Shown: in pieces, positions 1-8,988 of the stretch
Layout of the letters: each line of letters begins with the position of its first letter
Numbering within the stretch: position 1 is the stretch's first letter
Assembly (NCBI RefSeq): GCF_010993775.1
Contig: NZ_WOTO01000024.1
Span: forward strand, 56,072-120,071
Length of the DNA stretch: 64,000 nucleotides
Source of the DNA: Fodinicola feengrottensis
GTDB taxonomy: Bacteria; Actinomycetota; Actinomycetes; Mycobacteriales; HKI-0501
Direction of reading: 5' to 3'
The notes under the pieces: model-generated
The model's input: only the letters and a program-made list of their open reading frames with translations
What the model was told of the DNA's origin: nothing
Databases searched by the model: none
Position numbers and translations under genes: made by a program

Positions 1-1
1 G

Positions 2-202
2 ATTCCGGTCCCCGCGACCGCCCTCTGGTGGGTCCCCACCGGCCACCGCCCCACCACCGACGATGCCGAGGACCGCGTCCGGCACCTGCGCCTGCACGGC
101 CCCACCGCGTACACCTTCACCCTCAAACAGCACTTCCCGACCCCTGAAGCCGCGCCCGCGGTCGTACGGGAAGGCGACCCGGGGTGGCTCTGCCCCGCCT
201 GA
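2..202 (+). CDS. DUF3291 family protein, C-terminal part
   Basis: The frame is open from the window edge and ends at TGA 200-202, giving the last 66 residues. The start lies outside the window. The residues ATALWWVPTGHRPT, then RVRHLRLHGPTAYTFT and LKQHFP, match the end of DUF3291 proteins as I know them: small cytoplasmic proteins with a ferredoxin-like fold of unknown function, often loosely linked to antibiotic-biosynthesis monooxygenases. The final residues DPGWLCPA are clade-specific. The assignment comes from motif recall, so the family call is moderately sure and no reaction is claimed. Confidence 0.6.
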   Translation: MPVPATALWWVPTGHRPTTDDAEDRVRHLRLHGPTAYTFTLKQHFPTPEAAPAVVREGDPGWLCPA

Positions 203-203
203 C

Positions 204-241
204 GAGTTGATGGCCGCAGTGCTGAGTTGTTGGCCGCAGTT
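204..241. repeat. Tandem repeat of about 20 bases, two copies
   Basis: The unit GAGTTGATGGCCGCAGTGCT is followed directly by GAGTTGTTGGCCGCAGTTCC, with few differences. It begins immediately after the stop codon of the DUF3291 gene and has no open frame across it. Confidence 0.6.
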
Positions 242-304
242 CCTGCGGCGGCGCATCCGGTTCGCGTCGCCGAGGCGCCCAAAAACCGGGCACCCCACCG
301 CCAC

Positions 305-360
305 GAACCTGGGCGACCTCCGGTCGCCGCGCGAACCTGGGCGGCCTCCGGTCGCCGCGC
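305..360. repeat. 28-base direct tandem repeat, two copies
   Basis: Copies at 305-332 and 333-360 each start GAACCTGGGCG and end CCTCCGGTCGCCGCGC, with a single A/G difference. The repeat lies outside any recognisable gene and probably arose by local duplication. Confidence 0.8.
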
Positions 361-610
361 GGGCGGGGTCGGGATGGAAACCCGTGGGGCTGGTTTAGCC
401 GCGACAAGCCGTAGCGGCGCGAAATTGTCGTAGGTGTCTGTTTTTTTCTTTCCCCCTCCCTTTGAACGGCGGGGGGGGGTGGGTTGAGAGGTGGACCTTA
501 ATTTTTAGTTGAACATTGGCCCTCGAACCCCCCCCCCCACCCGTTCTTGGGTGGGGGTGATTTTTCGGGGTGGGTACGACAGTTTTTCGCGCCGCACCCA
601 GTGGAGAGGG

Positions 611-637
611 CTGCACAATCGGATTCCGATTGTGCAG
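611..637. promoter_or_regulatory. Perfect 27-base inverted repeat, possible operator
   Basis: Left arm CTGCACAATCGGA (611-623) and right arm TCCGATTGTGCAG (625-637) are exact reverse complements around one central T. No T-run follows, so an intrinsic terminator is unlikely. The near-continuous symmetry fits a dimeric repressor site better than an RNA hairpin, because the loop is too small. No gene start was recognised next to it. Confidence 0.5.
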
Positions 638-685
638 TGGGTGGGGTGCCCTTCGGACGGAGCCTCAAGGAAGAACGGGGTCGAC

Positions 686-711
686 GGGTGGGATGGGGTT
701 TGGGTGCGGGG
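686..711 (+). other. G-quadruplex motif
   Basis: Runs of GGG, GGG, GGGG, GGG and GGGG are separated by loops of 1 to 3 bases on the + strand, matching the usual G3+N1-7 quadruplex pattern. Looser G-runs at 548-573 extend the G-rich zone. Confidence 0.6.
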
Positions 712-1083
712 AGAACGAACCAGCGTTACGTTTGCGGGTGGGAAGACCGGTGGCCGTGCGGTTTTGACTGTGAGCGAGTGGGTACTGGGTGGGGGTATGT
801 CCGATTGTGACGTTGTTGCCGATTCTGGGGCCGCTATTCGCGGAACCCGGTTACTGGCGGTGAAAGTTGATCCCATCAGTCCCAATAAGAACAGCGGAAT
901 GTGCCTGCCGGATTCTGGCCCACATCTTGGGATTAGTGTCCTGCACTCCGGACCCGTCGGTTACCTCTGCGGCTCAAGTGATTCCTGCACACTCGACCAA
1001 TCGTAAACGTAACAAAAAGGGACAAAGTCGAGCGTTCGCGAAGCGGTGCAAGGGCGTGGTGACGACCGAGGCCTGGACGTGGT

Positions 1084-1119
1084 AGTCCCCACCGACCACG
1101 GGGGGAGTCGGTGGGGACT
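1084..1119 (-). terminator. Hairpin terminator for the phosphonate operon
   Basis: A perfect 13-base stem, AGTCCCCACCGAC paired with GTCGGTGGGGACT, encloses a 10-base loop. It begins about 70 bases past the stop of the last minus-strand operon gene (1192). There is no U-run, as is common for actinomycete terminators. Confidence 0.65.
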
Positions 1120-1191
1120 GGGTCAAGCCTGACACGTCGCGCCGGGTTCGTTCAACTGGTCATTTGGGCAGCCCGGGCAGGGTCGAAAGTC

Positions 1192-1982
1192 TCAGCGGTA
1201 GCTGGCGCGGGTGCGCACAGCGGACAATCCGACCAATACCAGCAGGGTGGTCACCAGCAGGACGACGGCGACGGCGCTTGCTTGCAGGACGCTGCCGCGG
1301 CCGGTCAGGGCCCCGATGGTGACTGGCAGGGTCTGCCAGGTCGGCGGGTAGACGAACGAGGTGGCGCCGAGTTCGCCCATGCTGAGCGCGAAAGCCAGCC
1401 CACCGGAGGCGAGCAGGGACGGCGCGAGCAGCGGCAGCGTGATGCGGCGCAGGATCGTCGCCGGGCCGGCGCCGAGGCTGGCCGCGACGTGCGCCAGCAG
1501 CGGGTCGAGGCGGTCCAGGCCAGCGCTGACCGACGCGTACGTGAAGGGCAGCACCAGCGCGACGTGGGCGACGATCACGATGACGGCGGTGCCGGACAGG
1601 ACGGTGTTGAAGGCCGCCAGCACGCCGAGTCCCATCACCACCGACGGCACCGCGATCGGCAGCAGGAAGGCCGCGTCGAGGACGCCGCGGGCACCGCGCG
1701 GCAACGCTCGTACGGACATCGCCGCCCAGCTGCCCCCACCACGATCGACACCGCGCTCGCCGCCGCCGCGGTCTGCACGCTGACCGAAAGCGACGCGAGA
1801 TCGTTGCCCGATAACGCGTCCACGAGGCGCCCGAGGGTGAGCCCGGTGGGCAACGCGCCGCTCCACTGACGGGAAAATCCGGCCACCGCGATGGTGGCCA
1901 GCGGCAGCCCGAAAACCACCGCGGCGATGAGGACGGTGCTGCCCCAGACCAACCAGCGGCCCCGCCTAGACCACACCAGCAC
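1192..1982 (-). CDS. Phosphonate (AEP-type) ABC transporter permease, second subunit
   Basis: Inner-membrane permease of a binding-protein-dependent importer. The N-terminal part starts at ATG 1982 (MLVWSRRGRW) with a first transmembrane helix. The C-terminal part, in another frame, carries the BPD-permease loop: VAASLGAGPATILRRITLP is an EAA-type motif that contacts the ATPase. The frames meet near 1732-1738 in a C homopolymer, so one indel is inferred. The start overlaps the end of the other permease gene (1966), which indicates translational coupling. The pair resembles 2-aminoethylphosphonate transport permeases, a call that rests mainly on the linked hydrolase and FAD oxidoreductase. Corrected length is about 260 residues, normal for this family. 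Confidence 0.75.
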
Positions 1983-2866
1983 GACGACCTCCGATCCGCG
2001 CCAAAGCCGCTCGGTAGACCAGATAAAGCGCCAGCGACAGGAGGGTGTTGATCACCGCGACCGCGGCTGCTGTGCCGGCCTGCGCGGACGAGCCGAGCAC
2101 AGCGTACGAGTAGACCAGCACCGGCAGTGTCTGTACGCCTTTGACGCCAAGGAAAAGCACGATCCCAAATTCGTTCAGCGTGAGCAGCAGACAAAGACTC
2201 CCCCGCCGGCCAGCAGCGCTGGCAGCGCCTCCGGCAGCACCACCCGGCGCAACACCCGGCCCGGCCGTGCGCCCAAACTCGCTGCTACTTCTAACAAAGC
2301 CGGGTCGAGCTGGCTGAAAGCGGCAAGCAGTGGACGTACGACAAAAGGCGTATAGAAAGTGATTTCGGCGACGACCAAAGCCCACCAACTGCCGGTCAGG
2401 TCGGGCAGTCCGAGCGGCCCGGTCAGCAATCCCGCGCCACCGTAGAGAAAAGCCAGCGAGAGGGTGATCAGGAAGGACGGGAAAGCGACCACGGTGTCGA
2501 TAATCCGGGCCACCGCGCTGGCGCCGGGAAAAGGTACGAGCGACACCACGATCGCGCGATCGCGGCGCCGAGCACCAGGCAGCCGATGGTGGCTGTCACC
2601 GCGACTTTCACAGTGGTGAAAAGCGCGTCCACGAAGGTGCTGGACGACAGCAGACCGGTGTAGCCGGCGGCCGTCACGGTGCCGGCCGCGAGCGGCCCGT
2701 CGCGGTGCAGGAACGACTCCCGTACGACCATGACCAGCGGATATCCGACGACGCCGAGCAGGATCAGCAGTGGTGGGAGCACCCACAGCAGCGGCCCGGG
2801 AGCCGCGGTCCTGCGCGGGCTCGGCCGCGTCGCGGGCCGAGCCATCGAGGTCGCAACCGCGGTCAT
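1966..2866 (-). CDS. Phosphonate (AEP-type) ABC transporter permease, first subunit
   Basis: Inner-membrane permease, first of two. The start ATG 2866 overlaps the TGA of the ATPase gene (ATGA). The N-terminus has a basic, Pro/Thr-rich cytoplasmic stretch, then a first helix (LLWVLPPLLILLGVVGYPL). The middle segment includes IIDTVVAFPSFLITLSLAF and the EAA loop VAASLGARPGRVLRRVVLPE. The end (GTAAAVAVINTLLSLALYLV) is a further helix. Three frames are needed, with breaks near 2560 and 2195, the latter beside a C-run. The corrected product is about 300 residues, right for a PhnU-like subunit. The substrate is inferred from neighbours, not from this protein alone. Confidence 0.75.
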
Positions 2867-3955
2867 GACGCGACCAGCTCGGCCGGTACGACGACACCGT
2901 CGGTGGGGTCGAAGACAAGGACGGCTCGCTCGCCGGCGGTCGGTGCGGATCCGGTCGCCGGCGACTCGACGACCACCTCGCCGCCGCCGTCCAGGGCCAC
3001 TGTCGTACGGAAACTCGAGCCGCGCCACTGTACGGCGCTGATCCGGCCGGGCAGCCGATTGGTGCCGTCGCTGTGGTCCGTCTCGATCCGCAGCCGGTGC
3101 GGCCGGATCGCCAGCTGTGCGGCGCCCGGCCGATGGTCGGCTGGCCCGGCCGCGGTCAGGATGTGCTCACCGAGCTGGATGCGCAGCACATTCGTACGCT
3201 CAGCGCCCAAAACCTGCACCGGCAGCACGTTCGCGGCGCCCAGGAAACTCGCGGTGAACGCGGACGGCGGCCGGAGGTAGAGATCCTGCGCGGTGCCCAC
3301 GTCGACCAGTTTTCCGGCGGCCAACACGGCGATGCGGTCGGCCAGCGTCAACGCCTCGGTCTGGTCGTGGGTGACGTAAAGGATCGACACCGCCGGCAGG
3401 GCCCGGTGCAGCCGGTCGATCTCGGCGGTCATTTCCGACCGCAGGGCCGCGTCCAATGCGGACAGTGGTTCGTCCAGCAGCAGGACTTTTGGCTTCACCG
3501 CTAGTGCCCTGGCGATCGCCACTCGCTGCGCTGCTGCTGGCCGCCCGACAGCTGCCGGGGAGCCCGGTCAGCGAAGCTGGCCATGCCGACCATGGCCAGC
3601 GACTCGCGGACTCTCTCGGCGATGTCGACTTTCCGTACGCCTCGGGATTTTGGCCCGAACGCGACGTTTTTTCCGCGACGCTCATGTGCGGGAACAGTGC
3701 GTACGACTGCACCACGAGGCCGAGGTCGCGGCGGTGCGGTGGCATCCCGGTGACGTCTCGGCCGGACAACCGTACGGTGCCGGACGCCAGCGGGACGAAG
3801 CCGGCCACCGCTCGCAGCGCGGTCGTCTTCCCCGAGCCGCTAGGCCCCAGGACCGCCACCAGCTCGCCCGCGTCGACGGTCAGGCTGAAGCCATCCAGAA
3901 CGGTGTTTCGTTGGTACGTAACGGTTGCCTGATCGAGCTCGATGCCGGGAGTCAT
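2863..3955 (-). CDS. Phosphonate (AEP-type) ABC transporter ATPase
   Basis: Cytoplasmic ATPase energising the two permeases. Walker A is GPSGSGKTT, the Q-loop region [16 protein letters not shown], the signature near LSGGQQQR, Walker B LLLDEP with D-loop SALD, and the switch histidine [11 protein letters not shown]-terminal extension of about 110 residues ([11 protein letters not shown]) is a TOBE-like regulatory domain, as in the MalK/PotA/PhnT type. ATG 3955 follows the binding-protein stop by one base. Two frame breaks occur, one at an A-run (plus-strand T-run about 3665-3671) and one near 3530 just after the signature. With both corrected, about 360 residues result, the usual length. Confidence 0.85.
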
Positions 3956-3956
3956 C

Positions 3957-5012
3957 TCAGGCCTGGCCGGTGGCGGTGTTGTACGCGGCGACGTCCTGGT
4001 CCAGCGACGCGAGCACCGCGTTCCAGTCCGGGTGGTAGATCTGCACACCGTCCATCGTCGTTTGCAGCTTGCCCAGCGCTGGATCGGCCGGCAGCCCGGT
4101 CAGCACCGGTACGCCGAACGCGGTCTTGGCCACAGTGGACTGTGCGTCTTTTGAGAGCAGGTAGGACAGAAGCTGTTTTCCAGCGTCGCCGTGCGGTGCC
4201 TTGGTGACCAGCCCGGCCGCGTACGGCAGTGCCAAGGTCTCCGGTTTTCCGGTGCTGTTCCGCGGGAACCAGAGGTCCAAGCCCGCTTTTTCGTTGGCGA
4301 TCAAGGCCAGATCCATCTGCACGTCCCCGTTGGCCACGTAAAGCTCACCCTTGGTGACCAGCGGCTGCAACTTGCCGGTGGAGGCGGACGGCCCTTGTTG
4401 TTGTTGGTCTGCAGCTTCTTCAGATACTGCAGGGCGGCCGGGGTGCCACCCAGCTGATGGCTCGCCAACACCAGGACCGCGGTGCCGTCCCCGGCCTGGC
4501 CGGGCGTCGAATACTGCAGCTTGCCGGCCAGTTTCGGGCTCAGCAGGTCGTTCCAGCCGGTCGGCTTGGCCAGGTATTTGGGGTTGTAGACGAAACACAG
4601 ATAGTTGTTGACCACCGAAGTCCACAGACCTTTCGGGTCGCGGTCGGCGGCCGGCACCGCGCTCACCCCGTCCACTGTGGACAGGTCGGTCACCACACCG
4701 GCCTTCGCGGCCTTCTGAATGAAGGGTGGGAGGGTGATCAGCAGGTCGGCCTGCGGGTTGTGGGCCTCCTTTTCCACCCGGGATTCCACCACTCCGGAAC
4801 CGTCTTCGACGATCTGCACCTTGATGCCGGTCTTCTTGGTGAAGGCAGCGAAAGTCGGGGTGTACCAGTCGGCGAGACCATCGGCTGTGTAAAACGGTCA
4901 CAGTGGTGGCATTCGTGGTGGCACCGGCGGTGCCACCGCAGCCGGCGGTCAGTCCGAGCAGCACGCAGCCAGCCGCGACGGCCAGCGTACGAGCACGGGA
5001 GAAGCGACTCAT
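3957..5012 (-). CDS. Phosphonate (AEP-type) ABC transporter substrate-binding lipoprotein
   Basis: Extracytoplasmic binding protein anchored by lipid. ATG 5012 is preferred over the upstream codon because GGAAGGG lies just before it. It encodes MSRFSRARTLAVAAG, then lipobox LTAGC, a lipoprotein signal. The body has bacterial extracellular-binding-protein features (NPQADLLITLPPFIQKAA, SVVNNYLCFVYNPKYL, GELYVANGDVQMDLALIAN). The middle third is in another frame, with breaks near 4870 and 4390. Family resemblance is to AEP-binding proteins (PhnS type), supported by the two downstream-acting phosphonate enzymes upstream in the operon. It sits between the hydrolase and ATPase genes. Confidence 0.75.
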   Translation of the reverse strand: MSRFSRARTLAVAAGCVLLGLTAGCGGTAGATTNATTVTVLHSRWSRRLVHPDFRCLHQEDRHQGADRRRRFRSGGIPGGKGGPQPAGRPADHPPTLHSEGREGRCGDRPVHSGRGERGAGRRPRPERSVDFGGQQLSVFRLQPQIPGQADRLERPAEPETGRQAAVFDARPGRGRHRGPGVGEPSAGWHPGRPAVSEEAADQQQQGPSASTGKLQPLVTKGELYVANGDVQMDLALIANEKAGLDLWFPRNSTGKPETLALPYAAGLVTKAPHGDAGKQLLSYLLSKDAQSTVAKTAFGVPVLTGLPADPALGKLQTTMDGVQIYHPDWNAVLASLDQDVAAYNTATGQA

Positions 5013-5034
5013 GGCGAAACCCTTCCAGATTCTT

Positions 5035-5713
5035 TTAGGCATTCTCGGTGAGCAACGGAACGAGGTCGTGAACGCTGGGCAGAATGTGGGTGTGCGGTGC
5101 GTGGGTCAACTGGTCGGCGGTGTGCGCGCCGGTGGTCACGCCGGCCACCAGAGCGGCGCCGGCCCGGGTGCCGGCCAAGAGGTCGGAAACCGTGTCGCCG
5201 GCGACGGCGACCGTGCGTACGTCGTCAATGGCGAGCCGCAGGACGGCCGTGAGGATCATGTCGGGAAAGGGCCGGCCGCGACCGGCGTCGGCCGGCGACA
5301 GTGCCAGGTCGACCAGCGAGGTCCACTGCAGGACTTCGAGGATAGCTTCCCTCGTGGCGGGCGAAAATCCGGTGGTGAGACAGATCTTCAACCCCACCTT
5401 CGCGCAGTTCGGCAAAGGTTTCGACCGCGCCCGGCAGAGCAGTCACCTGACCGGACGCGATCGCCGCGGTCATGTCCTTTTCGAAGATCTGAACGGCGTT
5501 CTCGGCTCGGTCGGCGCCGAACAGATGGGTGAACACGTCGATCTTGCTTTGCCCCATCGTCTCGCGTACGTACGACAGAGCCTCATCGAACGCCGAGGTG
5601 CCCTGGGCTAGGCCGAGAGCTTGCGCGGCGCCCGCGAACGCCGTTTCCACCACCCCGTCGTCGCGTACGGTGGTGCCAGCCATGTCCAGGCATACCAACG
5701 AAAATCCGGTCAC
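5035..5713 (-). CDS. Phosphonatase-like HAD hydrolase
   Basis: HAD-superfamily hydrolase of the group related to phosphonoacetaldehyde hydrolase (PhnX), expected to break a C-P or phosphate ester bond in the cytoplasm. Motif I is VCLDMAGTTVRDDGVVE, with nucleophile Asp and the phosphonatase-style DMAGTT. Motif II lies in ICLTTGFSP and motif III/IV in VAVAGDTVSDLLAGTRAGA. The two halves lie in different frames joined near 5390 (FAELREGG to KICLTTGFSP). The start is 5 bases past the FAD oxidoreductase stop. PhnX has a Schiff-base lysine in its cap, which I could not place here, so the phosphonatase-like subgroup is the better call. No PhnW transaminase is linked. Confidence 0.8.
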
Positions 5714-5717
5714 CAGT

Positions 5718-6816
5718 TCAGCTCCTTCGCGGTTGTTTTTCGGCGACCGCTGGCGACGCGGTCATGCCGCGGCCGCCCAGCCCGGTGATCAGGTGGACCC
5801 CGGCGGTGAGGACGTGCCGGGATTCCACCGCTGCCACCGGTTCGGGTTGCTGGGAGTAGACACCGGCCCAGCGGGTCACGGTTTTCGGGATCGTACGGCC
5901 GAGAATCCGTTCGGCCCGGCCGCGCAGCTCGTCGTACGCCTCCTCGGCGACACCAACGTCGAACGGTTCGTCGTACGCGTGCGTGTCGCCGATCGTCAGC
6001 CCGCCATCGGCCCGCTGGACACACAGCAACTGCATCCGCCAGCGGTCCGTGGCTGGACTCGGAGCTGGCAGGTTTTTCCGTGCTGGTACGTCGAAAACGG
6101 GGTAGTAGCGGAGCGAGTCGCCATCTGCGAGCGCTGTTCGCAGTGGGATGTCCAACGGCGCGGTCTGCATCATCTGCAGCCGGCAGCGGTGCAGCCCCGA
6201 CAGTGCTTTTCCGCCCAGGATCGAATGTTCGGCGCCCGGGCAGATCACCACCGCGTCGCCGTGGTGGGTGTCGCCGAGGTGATCACGAACGATCCCGGTG
6301 TCGGCATCCACGACCGTACGCCCCGGCAGGAACTGATAGCGCCCGGAAGCCGCTAGCGCCTGGCGGAGGGCGCCAGGCACCAGTCGTGGTCACGATGGCG
6401 TCCCGTCCGCACCAGAGCGCGGCCCGAAGGTCCGCGCCCAACGCCGGCTCCAGGGCTCGCGCCTCGCCCGCGTCGAGCAGCTTCAGCTCTCGATCGGCGG
6501 CGTCCGGCAACGCCATCACCTGTTCCAGCACGGCTACTTCGGCGTCTGTGTTGACAATTGTCAGAGATCCGGCGGCGCGGAATTTCAGCCCTCGGGCGGC
6601 TTTCCCGATCTCCTCCCAGAGCTCTCGCGCCCGCAGTGCCACCGTGGTCTCGGCACCAGGGGCGCGGCCGGACACCCATACCAGTCCGAAGTTGCGGACG
6701 GTTGCCGCCCGCGGACCCGCGTCACGTTCGAGTTGGACGACCTGGTGGCCGCGGCGGACCGCATGCCACGCATGCATGGTGCCGAGCACTCCGCCGCCCA
6801 CGATGAGTATTCGCAT
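5718..6816 (-). CDS. FAD-dependent oxidoreductase of the phosphonate-linked (TIGR03364-type) family
   Basis: DAO-fold amine oxidase or dehydrogenase found next to phosphonatase genes; it probably oxidises 2-aminoethylphosphonate or an N-alkyl derivative to phosphonoacetaldehyde. The dinucleotide motif is RILIVGGGVLGTMHAWHA, followed by acidic ERDA at the end of beta-2. The C-terminal FAD closure is LITGLGGRGMTASPAVAEK, characteristic of this group. ATG 6816 is chosen because MRILIVGGG begins exactly at the Rossmann strand; the longer reading adds 11 residues without support. Frames join near 6370. It is first in the six-gene operon and, with the hydrolase, could replace the PhnW/PhnX route. 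Exact substrate is unproven. Confidence 0.8.
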
Positions 6817-7299
6817 GTCCAAGAGGGTGCCCGGCGCGGCTGACCCCAACTGGACACCTGGTCGCCATCGGGATGACCTAGAGGTGAACAGTTGTCTAGA
6901 CCTGTTATTATCTCGTTATAGTCAGTCAACTGACCTATTCCTGGCATCTGCCCTGCGGTCAGGAAAGTTTCCGGGAAACGAAATTCGCTGGTACGGCGAA
7001 TCCTGCCTTGACAACGGACATTTCTCGCTGATACGTATATGCGGCCCATTTGGCGGGCGAGCCACGCCGCTCTTGACAATCGTCACCATGTCACGCGTTC
7101 ACTCTTTCAGCGAAGCCGGAAACATTCCTGTCCGCAGCACGAAAGGACCGGTGTTTGTTGAGGTCAGCGACATCCCTCGAGAAAATCGAGAATAACTTCG
7201 CGAAACATTGAACCGTTCCGACCGGCCACTCGTGTATTGCGCTGACGACCATCGGCGTGGCTCGTTTGCATCCCTGTCCTCACAAAGATTGGTGATCCC
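6817..7299. promoter_or_regulatory. Divergent promoter region between the phosphonate operon and a secreted-protein gene
   Basis: This stretch is noticeably AT-richer than its surroundings and has no credible gene. Near the operon start it holds GTCTAGAC (6894-6901) flanked by AACAG and CTGTT, and a second dyad GTCAGT-CA-ACTGAC (6921-6934) containing a TTGACT element on the minus strand. HutC-type GntR regulators commonly use sites centred on such TCTAGA or TATAGA palindromes, so this is a plausible operator for the regulator at 8989-9759. No properly spaced -10/-35 pair could be fixed. Confidence 0.5.
6887..6934 (-). promoter_or_regulatory. Candidate operator pair of the phosphonate operon
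   Basis: Two dyads lie in tandem: AACAG-TT-GTCTAGAC-CTGTT at 6887-6906 and GTCAGTCAACTGAC at 6921-6934. They are about 70 to 120 bases upstream of the first operon gene. GntR/UTRA binding is an inference. Confidence 0.45.
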
Positions 7300-7954
7300 T
7301 TGTCTGTTCGGCGAAAGATGACAACGTTCGCAGTCGCCGCGACCGCTGCCGTGTCCGCGCTCGTCCTCGCCTCCACTGCGCCGGCCGCCGCCGACCCGCC
7401 GCCGCTGGCCACCGTCCCGCTGCCGTTGCAGCAGGTCGCGCTGGTCAACCCGGAGCTTCCCTACAGCGCCAGCTACACGTTGAACCCGGTGGTGCCTTTC
7501 GACCAGGCCCCGGCCGGGACGGTGCCAGCGTGCTGGCACCCCAGCAGGCCACTGGGCGACCTCGACGGTGTCTACGGTTCCGGGATCATCGAGGATCCGC
7601 TGCTGCCCGACCTGCCTTACCTGGTCGAGTCGAACATCGTCCTGCGCTACCCGAACGCGGCCGCCGCTTCGGCCGTGGCCGCCCAGTGGAACACCGACCT
7701 CGCCGGATGTTCGGCGCCGCCGGCCCGGATCAATGTTCACAAGGTCACCACGATCCAGAACATTCCAGTCTGGGCGTACGAGCAGACACTCCCCGGCAGG
7801 ACCGTCACCGGCTACCGGCAGTTCGCGTTGGTCCAGGACGACAACGTGCTCGACTTCCTGGCGGTGCAGGACACCGTCACCCAGGCGCCGTCCGCTGATG
7901 CCTTTCACCACCTCGATCACGGCGATGAAACAGCACCTCGCCGGCCTCATCTGA
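7300..7954 (+). CDS. Secreted protein of unknown function
   Basis: The N-terminus (SVRRKMTTFAVAATAAVSAL to APAAADP) is a clear Sec signal peptide with an AxA cleavage site. The TTG at 7300 is kept because it includes the basic RRK segment; ATG 7318 is an alternative. The mature region, about 185 residues, has no family I recognise. It contains one Cys-Trp pair (ACWHP) and a second Cys (AGCSAPP), which could form one disulfide. The tail moves to another frame near 7890, giving an end MKQHLAGLI at TGA 7952-7954. The stop is 23 bases before the next gene, which has its own Shine-Dalgarno site, so the two may be co-transcribed and both act at the cell surface. Confidence 0.6.
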
Positions 7955-7977
7955 GCCGCGAGAACGAGGAGAACACG

Positions 7978-8935
7978 ATGCGTTTCAGGAAAAGACTCAT
8001 CGCCGCGGGACTGCTCGCGGCGGCGCTCGTACCAGCGGCGAGTACGCCAGCGGCCGCCGCGCCCACGCTCAGCAACACCCTGTGCGGTTGGCTGCCACTG
8101 ACCGCGGGGGCCACTGGCCGCAATGTGACCTCGGCGCAGTTCCTGCTGGCCGCCGCCGGTGAGCTGCCGGCGACCGCCCAGCCGACCGGTTCGTACGACG
8201 CGGCGACCGTACGAGCCGTGAAGTTTCTCCAGTTCCACCACCAAATCAAAATCGACGGCGTGCTCGGACCGTCCACCTGGGACGCCCTCGCGGTGACTGT
8301 TGGCAAGACCAGCGATGGACCCGCGGTGAAGGCCGTGCAGGTGGAGCTGGGGCTGGCGGTCACCGGCACGTACGACAGTGCCACCGAGCAGGCGATCAAG
8401 ACTTTCCAAGCGGATCCAGCGATCGACCTGCCCGCCGACGGTGTCGTTGAGGGGGCCGGACGTGGCGCGAACTCGTCGAGCGCGGCACCGATTCGGTATG
8501 TTCCTGGCCCATTCGCAAGGAAGGAGCCTCCGACGCGAGTGTTTCGGCCGCGCAGTTTTTCTGCTCACCGCTGCCGGTGCGTCGATTCCCGCCGCGGGCG
8601 ACGGCAAATTCGGCCCGGAAACCACTGCCGCGCTCAAAACTTTCCAGGCCGCGCACGGATTGCCGGCCGACGGCACGCTGAATGCGCACACCTGGGACGC
8701 GCTGCTGGTCACGGTCCGCAGCAATGACACCGGCGACGCCGTCAAGGCCGTGCAGGAAGAGTTGCTCAACAACGGATACGAGGTGTTCGAATCGCCAGGC
8801 ATTGACGCCGGCACCGGGGTTTACGACGCGGGCACCGAGGCGGTCGTGAAGCGATTCCAGACCCACTTCGACCTTGCGGTGACCGGCGTCGTGGACGCCG
8901 CCACCTGGCGCACCCTCGCCGCCACGGGTACGTGA
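7978..8935 (+). CDS. Secreted protein with four peptidoglycan-binding repeats
   Basis: ATG 7978 follows GAGGAG. A signal peptide (MRFRKRLIAAGLLAAALVP, AAAAP) leads into PG_binding_1 modules: TVRAVKFLQFHHQIKIDGVL, TEQAIKTFQADPAIDLPADG, TTAALKTFQAAHGLPADG and EAVVKRFQTHFDLAVTG. Each has the typical (A/V)xKxFQ helix and DGxxGxxTW turn. The protein is an internal duplication: NVTSAQFLLAAAG in the first half recurs as VSAAQFLLTAAG in the second. It should bind cell-wall glycan or stem peptide outside the membrane. No catalytic domain is visible, so an anchoring role is likelier than hydrolysis. A double frame break near 8446-8545 separates the halves. Confidence 0.75.
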
Positions 8936-8951
8936 CGGGGTAACAAATAAC

Positions 8952-8986
8952 AAAGCCGGCTCCCGGCGCCACCGGGAGCCGGCTTT
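8952..8986. terminator. Bidirectional intrinsic terminator
   Basis: A perfect 15-base stem (AAAGCCGGCTCCCGG with its complement) has a 5-base loop CGCCA and a short T-run on the + strand and A-run on the other side. It lies exactly between convergent genes ending at 8935 and 8989. Confidence 0.9.
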
Positions 8987-8988
8987 TC

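Larger units (their letters stand above)
203..1083. other. Gene-poor, G-rich region with repeats and secondary-structure motifs
   Basis: No open frame here has family resemblance or normal actinomycete codon bias. The longest, 509-1006 on the + strand, is full of Trp, Gly, Ser and Cys and looks like chance. From about 440 to 800 the + strand is strikingly rich in G-runs, with homopolymers of up to about 10 G and 12 C. The stretch holds two short tandem repeats, a perfect 27-base dyad (611-637) and a G-quadruplex motif (686-711), listed separately. It could be decayed coding DNA, a regulatory island or an unrecognised RNA. Confidence 0.5.

Noticed and set aside
509..1006. 165-residue + strand reading frame
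   Set aside because: Composition rich in Trp, Ser, Gly and Cys, no family match and G-run-driven codons; looks like chance in a G-rich strand.
7099..8814. 571-residue minus-strand frame opposite the secreted proteins
   Set aside because: Low-complexity Arg/Gly-rich product and no motif; the plus strand has signal peptides and PG-binding repeats.
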